DNA of 64,000 bases. Source: Thermogutta terrifontis. Lineage in GTDB: Bacteria; Planctomycetota; Planctomycetia; Pirellulales; Thermoguttaceae. Made by a program: the position numbers and the translations under genes. The notes beneath the pieces are model-generated. The model ran no database searches. It was not told the origin of the DNA and saw only the letters and a list, made by a program, of their open reading frames with translations. Shown here piece after piece: positions 36,951-45,837 of this stretch; within the stretch, counting starts at the first letter, position 1; each line of letters starts with the position of its first letter. The stretch lies in NCBI RefSeq assembly GCF_002277955.1, contig NZ_CP018477.1, positions 3,865,206-3,929,205 on the forward strand, given 5' to 3'.

Positions 36951-38630
36951 ATGACAATTCCAATTATGCCCTCCCCGTCCGAGCAAAGCGCTCACACTGA
37001 CATTATAGGCAAGCCGAGCCAAACTTTCCCTCTGCACTGTGTCCAGGGTGCCTCTTTACAGCCGGATCGTCTGTGGACTGCCCTTCGGAAATGGGGTGAA
37101 CTGCTGGGACCGGAAAACGTTGATGGACCGGATACAGTTGTGGAACGTTACAATCCCGGTGCTTTACCGAAAAAATACGTGACCTGTCCTGTGGCTGCGG
37201 TCCGCCCGGCCAACCGTGATCAGGTCGTTGGCGTGGTGAAGATCGCCCGAGCCAGCGGAATTCCCCTCCACGCAATCAGCCGCGGACAGAACTGGGGTTA
37301 CGGGGGCCCGCTGCCACCGCGCGACGGGATGGCCATCGTGGACCTCAGTCGGATGAACCGTATTATCGAGGTGAACACCGAATTGGCCTACGCGGTGATC
37401 GAACCAGGGGTTACTCAGCGCCAACTCTTTGATTATCTGAAGTCTCACCAAATCCCTCTGGTGCCTGACGCCACAGGCGCGGGACCGGAAGCCTCTCTGG
37501 TGGGAAACATCCTGCAACGTGGTTTCGGACACACCCCTTATGGCAATCGGGTCCTCCATGCGGGCAATTACGAGGTCGTTTTGCCAGACGGACGCGTGAT
37601 TGAAACGGGATTTGGCAGGTATGAGAACGCCAGGGCTAAGCACGTGTTTCCTTATGGAAGGGGAGCCTGGGTGGATGGACTTTTCACTCAGTCCGGTTTG
37701 GGAATTGTGACCCGGATGACGGTCTGGTTGCTACCCGCCCCGGAGTCTCTGATCGGATTTGCACTCAAGGTCCCGGACGAACACCAGATTGCCCAGATCG
37801 TGGAGCGGCTGCGTCCCCTCTGTCTGGACGGTACCGTGCGGAGCACGGTACACATTGCCAACGATCTTCGCGTGATCTCGGCCAAGACGTCGTATCCGTA
37901 TTGGCTTACAGGCGGACGGACACCATTACCGGACCCCGTTCGTCAGCATCTTCGCCGTAAATTTGGCGTTGGTGCGTGGAATCTGATGGGCGGGCTGTAC
38001 GGTTCGCGCGGAATGACACGCCAGGCAGCCAAGGAAATTCGAAGGGCGTTTCGCGGTTTGGCCCCGGTTTTCTGTTTTGGAAAAAGACTCTTGTCAGCAG
38101 GGCGATGGCTGGCGGAGATGACCGAACGTTTGGGTGTACGAACCCCGCTGACAGAGGCGGTACGCAGCGCCGACTCAGTCTATCGGCTTCTGGAGGGTGA
38201 GCCCTCTGATGAGCATTTACGAGGGGTGTTCTGGCGACACCGGGCTATCCCACCGGATGTTCATCCAAAGGCTGCAGGTGCGCTGTGGTGCTCGCCCGTG
38301 TTACCGATGCGAGGCGAAGACGTTCTTGCGCTTCTCCGCACAGTCACCCCAATTTATGAGCGTTACCGGCTTGAGCCTTTAATCACGTTTTCGGCCGTGA
38401 CAAGCAGGGCCCTCGTGGGTGTTTTCAGTATTTGTTACGATCCGGAAGATTCTGTTCAGGTCAACCAGGCGGAAGCCTGTTATGAAGAGCTTTCTTCGGC
38501 CATTTGCCGCGCAGGATATTATCCGTATCGGGGAATGATTCCCCATTGTTCGGATCCCTGCTTCTGGGACGTTTCCCCAGAAGTCTTAAACACGCTGTTC
38601 CCAGAGTCTGCCTTTTGCGATTCCACATGA
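36951..38630 (+). CDS. FAD-linked oxidase of the VAO/4-cresol dehydrogenase family
   Basis: A 559-residue flavoprotein. It has the PP-loop FAD-binding region (AVRPANRDQVVGVVKIARAS, then SRGQNWGYGGPLPPRDG), AVIEPGVTQRQLFDYL, and the substrate/FAD segment with GNILQRGFGHTPYGNR and FTQSGLGIVTRMTVWLLP. These match vanillyl-alcohol oxidase and the 4-cresol dehydrogenase flavoprotein subunit. Family members oxidise para-substituted phenols; the partner cytochrome of the cresol enzyme is not adjacent. The C-terminus ends near FWDVSPEVLNTLFPES, slightly shorter than usual. The residue that binds FAD covalently cannot be placed by eye. The ATG at 36951 is used although its ribosome-binding site is weak. 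A role in aromatic degradation is not supported by neighbours. Confidence 0.8.
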   Translation: MTIPIMPSPSEQSAHTDIIGKPSQTFPLHCVQGASLQPDRLWTALRKWGELLGPENVDGPDTVVERYNPGALPKKYVTCPVAAVRPANRDQVVGVVKIARASGIPLHAISRGQNWGYGGPLPPRDGMAIVDLSRMNRIIEVNTELAYAVIEPGVTQRQLFDYLKSHQIPLVPDATGAGPEASLVGNILQRGFGHTPYGNRVLHAGNYEVVLPDGRVIETGFGRYENARAKHVFPYGRGAWVDGLFTQSGLGIVTRMTVWLLPAPESLIGFALKVPDEHQIAQIVERLRPLCLDGTVRSTVHIANDLRVISAKTSYPYWLTGGRTPLPDPVRQHLRRKFGVGAWNLMGGLYGSRGMTRQAAKEIRRAFRGLAPVFCFGKRLLSAGRWLAEMTERLGVRTPLTEAVRSADSVYRLLEGEPSDEHLRGVFWRHRAIPPDVHPKAAGALWCSPVLPMRGEDVLALLRTVTPIYERYRLEPLITFSAVTSRALVGVFSICYDPEDSVQVNQAEACYEELSSAICRAGYYPYRGMIPHCSDPCFWDVSPEVLNTLFPESAFCDST

Positions 38631-38748
38631 ACGCAAGCATGGCGTCAGTCGTTTAATTTGGATCGCGTGGGCTTGTGATGAGGGTGCCGTGCGCCAAGTT
38701 GCAAGTGCGCGACACTGTCCGCGGTGAGTTGCTGAAGCTGGCATGCGG

Positions 38749-39462
38749 CTATCCGACCGGATAAGGCGTAGCGGGAGTCGGGAGCGTCCAGATCCATCCC
38801 AGTCCAGCCGCCCATCGCAGGATCACCGCGATGAGAGAGAAGAAAGCGAAATGGAGAAGCCCCGCCGAGAATTCAATTTCAAATGCCAGGTATCCCACGA
38901 ACGCCCCTGCCGCGAATACAGGAGGGATCACAAGGGCCCAGGTCCACAATTCTTCCGTCACAAAGTTCGCCACAAGCCAGTTGAATCCCCACCAGAGCAG
39001 AAGATAACCACCCGCGCAGATTGCCGCACGTATCCAGAGATCGCGTCCCCGTAACGGCTGAAGATCCTCCTGATTGCGGAGGAACTCGTAAGCGCCAGCG
39101 CTGGCGGGTACGGTGACCACCGCCAAACCGATCGCCTGAAGCCAGAAATTATCGCGAAAAACTCCCACGTGGCCCAGGACGAGGGTAGCCACGAACACCA
39201 CCAACACGCCGCCCACTATGGAGAGAATCATGACGGGTGTGAAGCGGCGTTCCATCCGCGCGATGGGTTTGAGTGTGAGTTGCCCGGAGATACCCCGCCC
39301 GCCGCTGCTGAACATCTCCGGCTCGTGGATGACAACCTGCTCCTCGAGCTTGGGAATCTGAATGATCGTTTTACATTTGGGACACGGGCCGCTCTTCCCA
39401 GCAAATTTGTCACTGACCGTGAATCGTGTTCGGCAACCCGGGCAGACGACGAAAATTGCCAT
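38749..39462 (-). CDS. Zinc-ribbon (MJ0042-type) membrane protein
   Basis: A 237-residue protein that starts with an MJ0042-type zinc ribbon (CPGC at residues 7-10 and CPKC at 27-30), then a polar linker and five or so hydrophobic helices between about 75 and 230. Such N-terminal zinc ribbons are common in planctomycete proteins of unknown function. The membrane part has no recognised transporter or enzyme motif. It is convergent with the flavoprotein gene. A TTGACA occurs at about 39533 on this strand but no good -10 follows at the right distance. Confidence 0.72.
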   Translation of the reverse strand: MAIFVVCPGCRTRFTVSDKFAGKSGPCPKCKTIIQIPKLEEQVVIHEPEMFSSGGRGISGQLTLKPIARMERRFTPVMILSIVGGVLVVFVATLVLGHVGVFRDNFWLQAIGLAVVTVPASAGAYEFLRNQEDLQPLRGRDLWIRAAICAGGYLLLWWGFNWLVANFVTEELWTWALVIPPVFAAGAFVGYLAFEIEFSAGLLHFAFFSLIAVILRWAAGLGWIWTLPTPATPYPVG

Positions 39463-40129
39463 GATCTTTCTCCGAATTCCATTTCGTTCTCATTTTCACC
39501 TTTTAGTTTGGCAAAGCCGCTGAACCTGTCAACAGGAAGCAAGACCAGGTAAAGTCGATACAGGAAAAGCAAATCGCAAAGCCGAGAAGACGAAAAAGCA
39601 AGCTTTTCCGCAAGGGAGTCCTGAAAAGGCAACTCGTCGTAATCCTGTGGGCCGCGCGTCGCTCCAGCCACGGTCAGCACCGGAGAACCGCCTCGGACAT
39701 TAGTTTCTGCTTGTCCACTCCAGTCGACGGTCGGGGCAATTCATGAATTGCCCCTACAACGGATTGTGCCTGTGGCATGCCGTAGGTTCCTGGAAAAGTG
39801 GGATGGGTCGGACAGCGGCCTGCGGTGGCAGGTGCCCGCGCGGATTTCATATTAGAACTCTTGCCGGGCATTTCCCGCTGATTTCGCGCGGACTAGAATG
39901 AATTTACGGAGAGTGCGAGGCCAATACGGGGTTTGGGTCTGCGCGCGGTTCGCGCAAGCGGATCCTCCAGAACGGCTTCGTGTGACGAATCCGCCTCAAC
40001 GAATCTCCAGGGAGGGTAGTAACAGAAAAAGGCAAGGCAGCAAAAACCTTTCTCCCGGTTTCGTAGGCTGCCACGGGAAACAGCTCGGGTGAGAGGAGAC
40101 GCTGCCCATCGAAACAAAGGAGACTTCAC
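39463..40129. other. Intergenic region with palindromic repeat
   Basis: A 667-bp gap upstream of the tatA-like genes. It contains the best copy of the dispersed palindrome (listed separately). Open frames here are short and look like noise. The region near 39920-40060 is rich in purines and has no hairpin with T-tract. Confidence 0.5.
39733..39810 (+). repeat. Dispersed palindromic repeat, best copy
   Basis: A perfect 22-bp palindrome (39733-39754): GGGGCAATTCA followed directly by its reverse complement. About 25 bases later comes CGTAGGTTCCTGGAAAAGTG and GGATGGGTC (39781-39809). Related blocks occur at 43042-43120 and 21478-21645. The palindrome could form a cruciform or a transcript hairpin; it is a known type of short dispersed element in many bacteria. 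Confidence 0.7.
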
Positions 40130-40333
40130 ATGTTCGGGTTGCCTGGCTGGATGGAAATGATGATCATCGGCTTAGTTATCTTACTCTTGTTCGGCAATCG
40201 TTTGCCGAGCGTGATGCGATCTTTGGGACGGGGGGTGGTGGAATTCAAAAAAGGGCTCCAGGACGAAGGTGGGGATGAAGAGGAGGAAAAGAAGGCAGTG
40301 GAACAGGAACAGCCCTCCCAGTCGGCCAAGTGA
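40130..40333 (+). CDS. tatA: Twin-arginine translocase subunit TatA/E-like
   Basis: A 67-residue protein with a short periplasmic end, one membrane helix (MEMMIIGLVILLLFG), the hinge FGNRLPSVMRSLGRGVVEFKKGL forming the amphipathic helix, and an acidic, Glu-rich tail. The F-G-x-x-(K/R)-L-P-x-x-x-R-S-L-G pattern is diagnostic. AAGGAG lies eight bases upstream of the ATG. TatA oligomers form the passage for folded proteins with twin-arginine signals, of which two examples lie in this window (12281 and 63318). TatC is not adjacent. Confidence 0.92.
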   Translation: MFGLPGWMEMMIIGLVILLLFGNRLPSVMRSLGRGVVEFKKGLQDEGGDEEEEKKAVEQEQPSQSAK

Positions 40334-40411
40334 CTTGAGCGATTTCGGCCGGGAAGCTCGGCGCTGCGAATACGGAGCCCTCGCGCTGAGGTGAAACGGA
40401 GGTTGTCAACT

Positions 40412-40738
40412 ATGATCTCAGTATTGACCGTTGCTCAGTTCTCCCTCCCCGGTGGCACGGAGATGCTGATTGTCCTCATTGTGGCGCTACTTCTCTTTGG
40501 TAACCGACTGCCGCAAGTGGCACGCTCGCTGGGCAAGAGTTTGAACGAGTTTCGAAAGGGCATGCAGGGGCTTGAACAGGAGTTGCGATCGGCGATCAAC
40601 GAGACCCCTCCGCCTTCTCCGCCCCGGACCCAGCGCCCGGAAAACGAAGAAGATCGTCAACCCCCTGTAGCCCCCAAGTTCATTCCCCCCGCTACCCCTC
40701 CCGAAGAGACGCCGCCACCGAGCAAAGTGGCTGGCTGA
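40412..40738 (+). CDS. Second TatA/B-like protein
   Basis: A 108-residue protein of the TatA/B family. A longer periplasmic segment (MISVLTVAQFSLPGG) precedes one membrane helix, then FGNRLPQVARSLGKSLNEFRKGM and a long Pro-rich tail. CGGAGG lies nine bases before the ATG at 40412, which I prefer to the in-frame GTG at 40391. It follows tatA after 78 bp, so they are probably one operon. The longer tail could mean a TatB-like role, but the TatB-specific residues cannot be judged by eye. Confidence 0.82.
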   Translation: MISVLTVAQFSLPGGTEMLIVLIVALLLFGNRLPQVARSLGKSLNEFRKGMQGLEQELRSAINETPPPSPPRTQRPENEEDRQPPVAPKFIPPATPPEETPPPSKVAG

Positions 40739-40787
40739 GCGCCTCCGACAAGTCATCCTTTTTGCCATTTGAGCGGGAAACTGTCAG

Positions 40788-42527
40788 CTAGGCTGGCTTC
40801 TCGCCCGGTGGGAAGGGCCCGAGAACAGAGCGCTCCTGTGTCGCCGTGACTGACGACGTCGCTTCACTGGGGAGCATAGCGGGAAGCTCTATCGTAAAGC
40901 GCGTGCCCTGGCCGGGGGCGGACTCCACAGTGATCCGGCCGCCGTGCTCCTGGACAATCTTCTGGCTCACCGGCAATCCCAATCCGGTGCCTCTTGATCC
41001 TTTCTTGAATGACACAAAGGGACTGAAAATCTTGTCCAGCATCTCCGGAGGGATTCCCGGGCCGTTATCTTCCACACCAATCCATACCTTACCCTGGTCG
41101 GCATCGTAGCGAGTGAAAACACGGACCCTACGTGGTTCCGGCGAGTCGGCGACGGCGTCAAATGCGTTTGTCACGAGGTTCAAGACAGCCCGGTGGATTC
41201 CCTCCGGATCGAACACCAGCGTGGGAATCTCGGACTGTCGTTCCCAGGTGAAGTCGATCTGGCTTTCCTCTGCCCGGGCTTGCATCAGTTCCACAATGTC
41301 CTGGATCAACTGATTCAAATCACTGGGCTGCAGATCAGGCTCCCGTTCCTTGCTGAAGGTCAGCATATCCATGACCAGCCCCGAGATCTTGGCCTGATTT
41401 TTCTCGACGATCGCCCAGCCTTTACGGATGAGTTCCTCGTCGTGCTGCTTCAACCCCAGCTCGATCAGATAGCCGCCTCCACGAATTCCCTGCAGGATAT
41501 TCTTGATGTGATGCGAGAGCGTGGCGATCGTTTGCCCGATGGCCGCCAGCCTTTCCGCCTGCACCATGGCCAGGTAGTAGTGCGTGTCCTCCACGGCGAG
41601 CGCAGCCTGATGGCCTATGGCGATCATGAGCATGAGATGATCCTGGGTGAATTTGTTGACCTGCCCGCGGCGAATCATCTCCTGCGGAGAGGTGGACGTG
41701 TCGATATAAATCACGCCCACAACACCATATCGGCCTTGCATGGGAACGCAGATCGCCTCGCGGATACCCGCTTGCACGATGCTTGCCCCCGAGTCCCATC
41801 GTTCATCGTGCCGCGCATCGCTGGTGAGAACCCCCTCGTTGCGCTCCCGAACATAATCCAGAATTGTCTGGCTGATAATCAGCTTTTCCGGGGCCACCAC
41901 ACCTTTCCGTACCCGCCTCACTTTGGGCACGAGTTTTCCTGTATCGGGATCGACGAGCATGATGCACCCTCGGTCGGCCTCCACCCACTCGAAGATGAGG
42001 TCCATGATCCGATTGAGGAGTTGCTCGATATCGAGGGTGTGGCTTGCCGCCAGGGCCGTGTGATAGACGATTTCCAGATTTCGCCGAGCCTGTGCCAACC
42101 AGGAATCCGGCGCAACCCCTTGGCCTCTCAGAAGGCGATTTCCCTCTTCCGAACTGACCACGCTGACAATCTGGGATCGCTCGGCCTCCGGCTCCGCCGC
42201 GATGGAAACATTCCACGTCGCCTCGCGTTCCGATTCCTCCGCCGGAGAGGTGAATAGCATGAGGGTCCGCCCCATCTGGATCTGGTCGCCACTATTGAGC
42301 CAGTGTTCCTGGATCCTTTTGCCGTTGACGATCGTCCCGTTAGAGCTGTTTAAGTCGATCAGCCGATAGCGATTCTCTACCCGCCGTATCTCGGCATGAT
42401 GTCGTGAGACCCCCGCATCATGCAATTGCACTTTGTTGGAAGAGTCCCTCCCAATGGTGATCACCGACCCTTCCAACTCAAAGCGAGTCCCCTGATCGTT
42501 TCCCCGAATAACAAACAGTGAGGGCAC
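40788..42527 (-). CDS. FHA-GAF sensor histidine kinase
   Basis: A 579-residue cytoplasmic kinase with no membrane helix. Residues 20-95 form an FHA domain (IGRDSSNKVQLHDAGVSRHH, then NSSNGTIVNGK), which binds phosphothreonine. Residues about 150-315 form a GAF domain. The dimerisation region reads ATLSHHIKNILQGI; His339 is the likely phospho-acceptor. The ATPase part has NLVTNAFDAV (N box), DNGPGIPPEM (G1) and GSRGTGLGLP (G2). The GTG start at 42527 is supported by AAGGAG nine bases before it. There is no response regulator next to it. Combined FHA and kinase domains suggest a link between Ser/Thr kinase signalling and two-component signalling. Confidence 0.88.
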   Translation of the reverse strand: MPSLFVIRGNDQGTRFELEGSVITIGRDSSNKVQLHDAGVSRHHAEIRRVENRYRLIDLNSSNGTIVNGKRIQEHWLNSGDQIQMGRTLMLFTSPAEESEREATWNVSIAAEPEAERSQIVSVVSSEEGNRLLRGQGVAPDSWLAQARRNLEIVYHTALAASHTLDIEQLLNRIMDLIFEWVEADRGCIMLVDPDTGKLVPKVRRVRKGVVAPEKLIISQTILDYVRERNEGVLTSDARHDERWDSGASIVQAGIREAICVPMQGRYGVVGVIYIDTSTSPQEMIRRGQVNKFTQDHLMLMIAIGHQAALAVEDTHYYLAMVQAERLAAIGQTIATLSHHIKNILQGIRGGGYLIELGLKQHDEELIRKGWAIVEKNQAKISGLVMDMLTFSKEREPDLQPSDLNQLIQDIVELMQARAEESQIDFTWERQSEIPTLVFDPEGIHRAVLNLVTNAFDAVADSPEPRRVRVFTRYDADQGKVWIGVEDNGPGIPPEMLDKIFSPFVSFKKGSRGTGLGLPVSQKIVQEHGGRITVESAPGQGTRFTIELPAMLPSEATSSVTATQERSVLGPFPPGEKPA

Positions 42528-43185
42528 CTTCCCGCGCTCCTTCCGCCCAACCGACACGTTTACTAGAAAGCCAGACCGTTCCAAGTCGTCTCGGCATCCT
42601 TTTCGACACGAACTGCCGAGTGTCGTATCTGAGCTCGCCGCTTATCCTGATGTCGCCCCTCCGATTTTGGGTTAAGCTCAAGCGGATCACAGACAATACA
42701 GCTCTACCAAGTTATTTTACGGCAGATCTGTCGATTACCGAAACGCCTGAAGCCTTTCCGTACAGGAAAATTTCTGAAAAGGAAAGCGATTCCCACCAGA
42801 TTTTCCCGCGCGACTGTCCGGAATGGCGTCAGGGCGTTGGCGGAGTCTCAGCAGCCCTGTCGGGCTCGCTTCGTCCTTACTTTTTTCTGCAATCGGGAAC
42901 GAACTCGAACCTCGCCCAGACCTTCCGCGGGAGTGAAAGTCAGCCCCGAGGGACCTGCCTGCGAGGTCCACGGTGCGACCTTGAACAATCCAATTCATGG
43001 ACCGATCTTTGTCTGCCAAGCTCAATTCCTTCAATAGCGTAGGGACAACTCATGATTTGCCGCTATCCCACGGCTATGCCTTTAGGTTCCAAGGGATTCT
43101 TCCAAAAAGTGGGGATGAATCAGTTACCGGGCGTTGCGACTACTTGGCGACGCCGATGGTGAGCGCGGCCGCTTATCCGGATCTT
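42528..43185. other. Intergenic region with palindromic repeat
   Basis: A 658-bp gap. Apart from the degenerate repeat at 43042-43120 I see only short open frames without ribosome-binding sites. Confidence 0.5.
43042..43120 (+). repeat. Dispersed palindromic repeat, degenerate copy
   Basis: GGGACAACTCATGATTTGCC at 43042-43061 is a decayed version of the palindrome at 39733, with an outer inverted pair ATAGCG (43034-43039) and CGCTAT (43061-43066). It is followed by GGCTATGCCTTTAGGTTCC and CCAAAAAGTGGGGATGAATC, which match the block after the palindrome at 39733. Confidence 0.6.
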
Positions 43186-45546
43186 TCAAAAGCCCAGGTG
43201 GCGATGCAAAAACTTGAAAGTCCCCACTCCATGGATGGTGTGTGGGCCGACAAACCACTCGATTTCTGTTTTGTCCGTTAACCCCAAGAGTGCCTCGTAC
43301 AGGAAACGCACCTTAGCATATTCGTAGGCCACCCGCTCATCCGGGGCTACGCCGTCGAAATGACCCCGCTCCACCATGAAGGGTCTCGGAGCAATGAGCG
43401 TCGCCATCTCGGCATAGTTGAAGGTCTCACCCAAGTCGAATTCGAAAATCTCGTATTCTCCAGTGAAAACATAACTGTATTGGCTGCGGGTCGAGGCGTT
43501 CTTCCACACCCAATCGTTAAAATCGGCGGAACAGATGGACAGGCAGTACTGGGGCACCAGGGGCGGCACGCGCATCGCCGTCTTGCCACCGTAGGAAAGC
43601 CCGTAAAACGCGATCCGCGCCGGGTCAACAAACTCCAAAGTACTCAGCCAGTTCACGATTTGTTGATGCTGGGGCACGATGATAGAAAAGAGCGTCTTTC
43701 CGAGAGGATTTGCTTTCCGTTGAAGGGTGCGGAACCGGTCGCCAAAGATGTAGGGATTTTGGGGAGCAAATACAACAAATCCTTGTTCGGCAAGTCGCGC
43801 GGCGAAATTATGATAGGCCCGGTGATCTCCCTCGATCGTATCTTGGGGACGCCCTTCTAGCCCGTGCTGGCAGACCACCACGGGGCGCCGTTCTCCCGGC
43901 CTGATGTCCTTTGGCACAAGGAGAATCCCATACGCGAATACGCCGTCGAACACGTCAAGGACAACTTCGTACCCAGTCCATTTCTGTTCGTCATACACGC
44001 GGCGCGACCGTGGATTAGGAGCTGAGAGCGGAAGGTCGATCCGACCGATAACCTCCTCGTAAAAGTATTTGCGGTACCACTCCACTGTTTCCATGAATTT
44101 GGCAAGAGAACTCGTGTCCAGACGGGACCAAAATTGCCGACGAACGTCGGAGCTTTGCTCCAAAAATGTTTGGATATGCCGGTCAAGCTCGTCGATCTGA
44201 CGCCCCACACGATCGCTTTGCCAGGGATTTTCCCGCCGCCATTGGGGCTCCTGGGCGACCGCGTTGAGCTCGCTCTTGGGATCCAGAGTTTGCAGGAAGG
44301 CTTTCAAGAACGTTTCCGAACCGTAGGGACCTCGGCCATCTCCACTCGTTATCAAAGTGAGGTGGCTGGGGAGACGGGCAAGTGAGAGCAATTCGTTAGC
44401 CCGGGCAGCTTCGGACTGAACGGCCTCCAGTTGGGGAGTGAACAAGTTTCCCGGCGCTCCACCCAACCCTTTTGGAATCGTCACTTCGGGGCCGCGTGCA
44501 GCCTCTACGATGACGGGCCGCGGGTGAACCAGCAGGCTGATCTCGGCACATCCGAAGTCCTTAAGCAACGAGAAGATATTGCGGTCCACAGGCTCTGACC
44601 ACGTGCCTTCGCGCGGTCCGAAGAACCCGCTGACGGCTGCTGTCGCGATTCGATCGTCCAGGGCCGCGGCGTAAAGCGCCAGCATGCCGCCTTCCCCCCA
44701 ACCGATGACTGCGATGGTTGGTTTGCCCGCGGGGTCACCCTGCGCCGAAAAGTAATCTACCGCAGCGAGAATTTTTTGCACCTCGTACCCGATGATATGC
44801 CGCCCGAGTTCATAAGCAGGACGATACAGGTATTCACGATGGGTCAGCGAGACATTTCTCCGCTTGGCGATTTCCCGAGGAATCAATTGTGGTATCAACA
44901 CAGTGCAACCACTTTCGGCAAGCCGCCGTGCAAACTGGGATTCCGAAGCCACGCCTGGTGAGAGGCCCGCAAGCGCCTCGGGGGAAACATCGGCGTCCGG
45001 AATTGCAATGACCGCGGCGTGTAAGCCGTTGCTCCGGGGTACTAAAAGGAGTCCCTCTCCTGTGACGTCAGAGAAAACATCCCAGCGCACCGCGAAGACA
45101 TCGTATGTCGGGCCACTGGCCAAAACGGGATCTTGCCCCGGCGGGGCAAGAATGGACAGCCGCGGCGATGCCACTCGGGGATCCGTTACGCCAAGGATCT
45201 TGGCCAGTCGGGTCTTTCGGGACGCGATCCACTCTTCGGGCCACTGGCCGGACTTGAACTGTTCTTTCCAAACCTGGTTTCGATGGGCCACCGTCCGGGC
45301 AGTTTCCCTGTCGAGAAATTGATCGATCGCATCAATCATTTGCGAGGCCAGGTCGCCCTCCACGGTGAGCGCGGCCGTCCCCGGCAACGAGCCCGCAACG
45401 GTTTCTGTCTCACGGGCCGGCTCTGCCAGGGCGAATCTCGCTCCGACTACACTCCCCAGCATCACAAAGCTCCCGAAGATGGCACTGACAAAGGCCACTT
45501 TTCCAGCCCGAAGAGCACATTTCAGTTCAATTCTCCTGCATCTCAT
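43186..45546 (-). CDS. Exported tandem alpha/beta-hydrolase protein
   Basis: A 786-residue protein with a signal-anchor-like N-terminus (basic, then a hydrophobic segment to about residue 42). Two alpha/beta-hydrolase-like domains follow. The first (about 140-340) has VIGWGEGGMLALYAAAL in place of the nucleophile elbow, so Glu285 stands where Ser is expected and this copy is probably inactive. The second (about 530-770) has YGLSYGGKTAM with Ser651 as nucleophile, and resembles acetyl-xylan esterases and dienelactone hydrolases. The GGGAGG ribosome-binding site lies six bases before the ATG at 45546. It may be an esterase of plant or algal polysaccharides; substrate unknown. Confidence 0.75.
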   Translation of the reverse strand: MRCRRIELKCALRAGKVAFVSAIFGSFVMLGSVVGARFALAEPARETETVAGSLPGTAALTVEGDLASQMIDAIDQFLDRETARTVAHRNQVWKEQFKSGQWPEEWIASRKTRLAKILGVTDPRVASPRLSILAPPGQDPVLASGPTYDVFAVRWDVFSDVTGEGLLLVPRSNGLHAAVIAIPDADVSPEALAGLSPGVASESQFARRLAESGCTVLIPQLIPREIAKRRNVSLTHREYLYRPAYELGRHIIGYEVQKILAAVDYFSAQGDPAGKPTIAVIGWGEGGMLALYAAALDDRIATAAVSGFFGPREGTWSEPVDRNIFSLLKDFGCAEISLLVHPRPVIVEAARGPEVTIPKGLGGAPGNLFTPQLEAVQSEAARANELLSLARLPSHLTLITSGDGRGPYGSETFLKAFLQTLDPKSELNAVAQEPQWRRENPWQSDRVGRQIDELDRHIQTFLEQSSDVRRQFWSRLDTSSLAKFMETVEWYRKYFYEEVIGRIDLPLSAPNPRSRRVYDEQKWTGYEVVLDVFDGVFAYGILLVPKDIRPGERRPVVVCQHGLEGRPQDTIEGDHRAYHNFAARLAEQGFVVFAPQNPYIFGDRFRTLQRKANPLGKTLFSIIVPQHQQIVNWLSTLEFVDPARIAFYGLSYGGKTAMRVPPLVPQYCLSICSADFNDWVWKNASTRSQYSYVFTGEYEIFEFDLGETFNYAEMATLIAPRPFMVERGHFDGVAPDERVAYEYAKVRFLYEALLGLTDKTEIEWFVGPHTIHGVGTFKFLHRHLGF

Positions 45547-45837
45547 GGGCAACCTCCCAGGGATGTCTCATTTCTTAACGCACATTCGGAAACCTGCGGC
45601 CACATTGGCGCGTTATATCCCTTTTGAGCGACCACCGGCCGGCTTTGGGAATTCGGGTCAGCCACACCCCGGTGCCCTGATTATCTTTTCCACACAGAGT
45701 TGAGCAAGAGACCAGCACGCCTTTGCAAATGGCATTTTAGACGGTAATCCTATGAAGGCCTGCTTTGGGCGAACAGGTTTCCGTGATAAGGGATAAACTT
45801 TCACGGAACTTTGTGAGAGGAGGGGCAGTTTCGAAGA

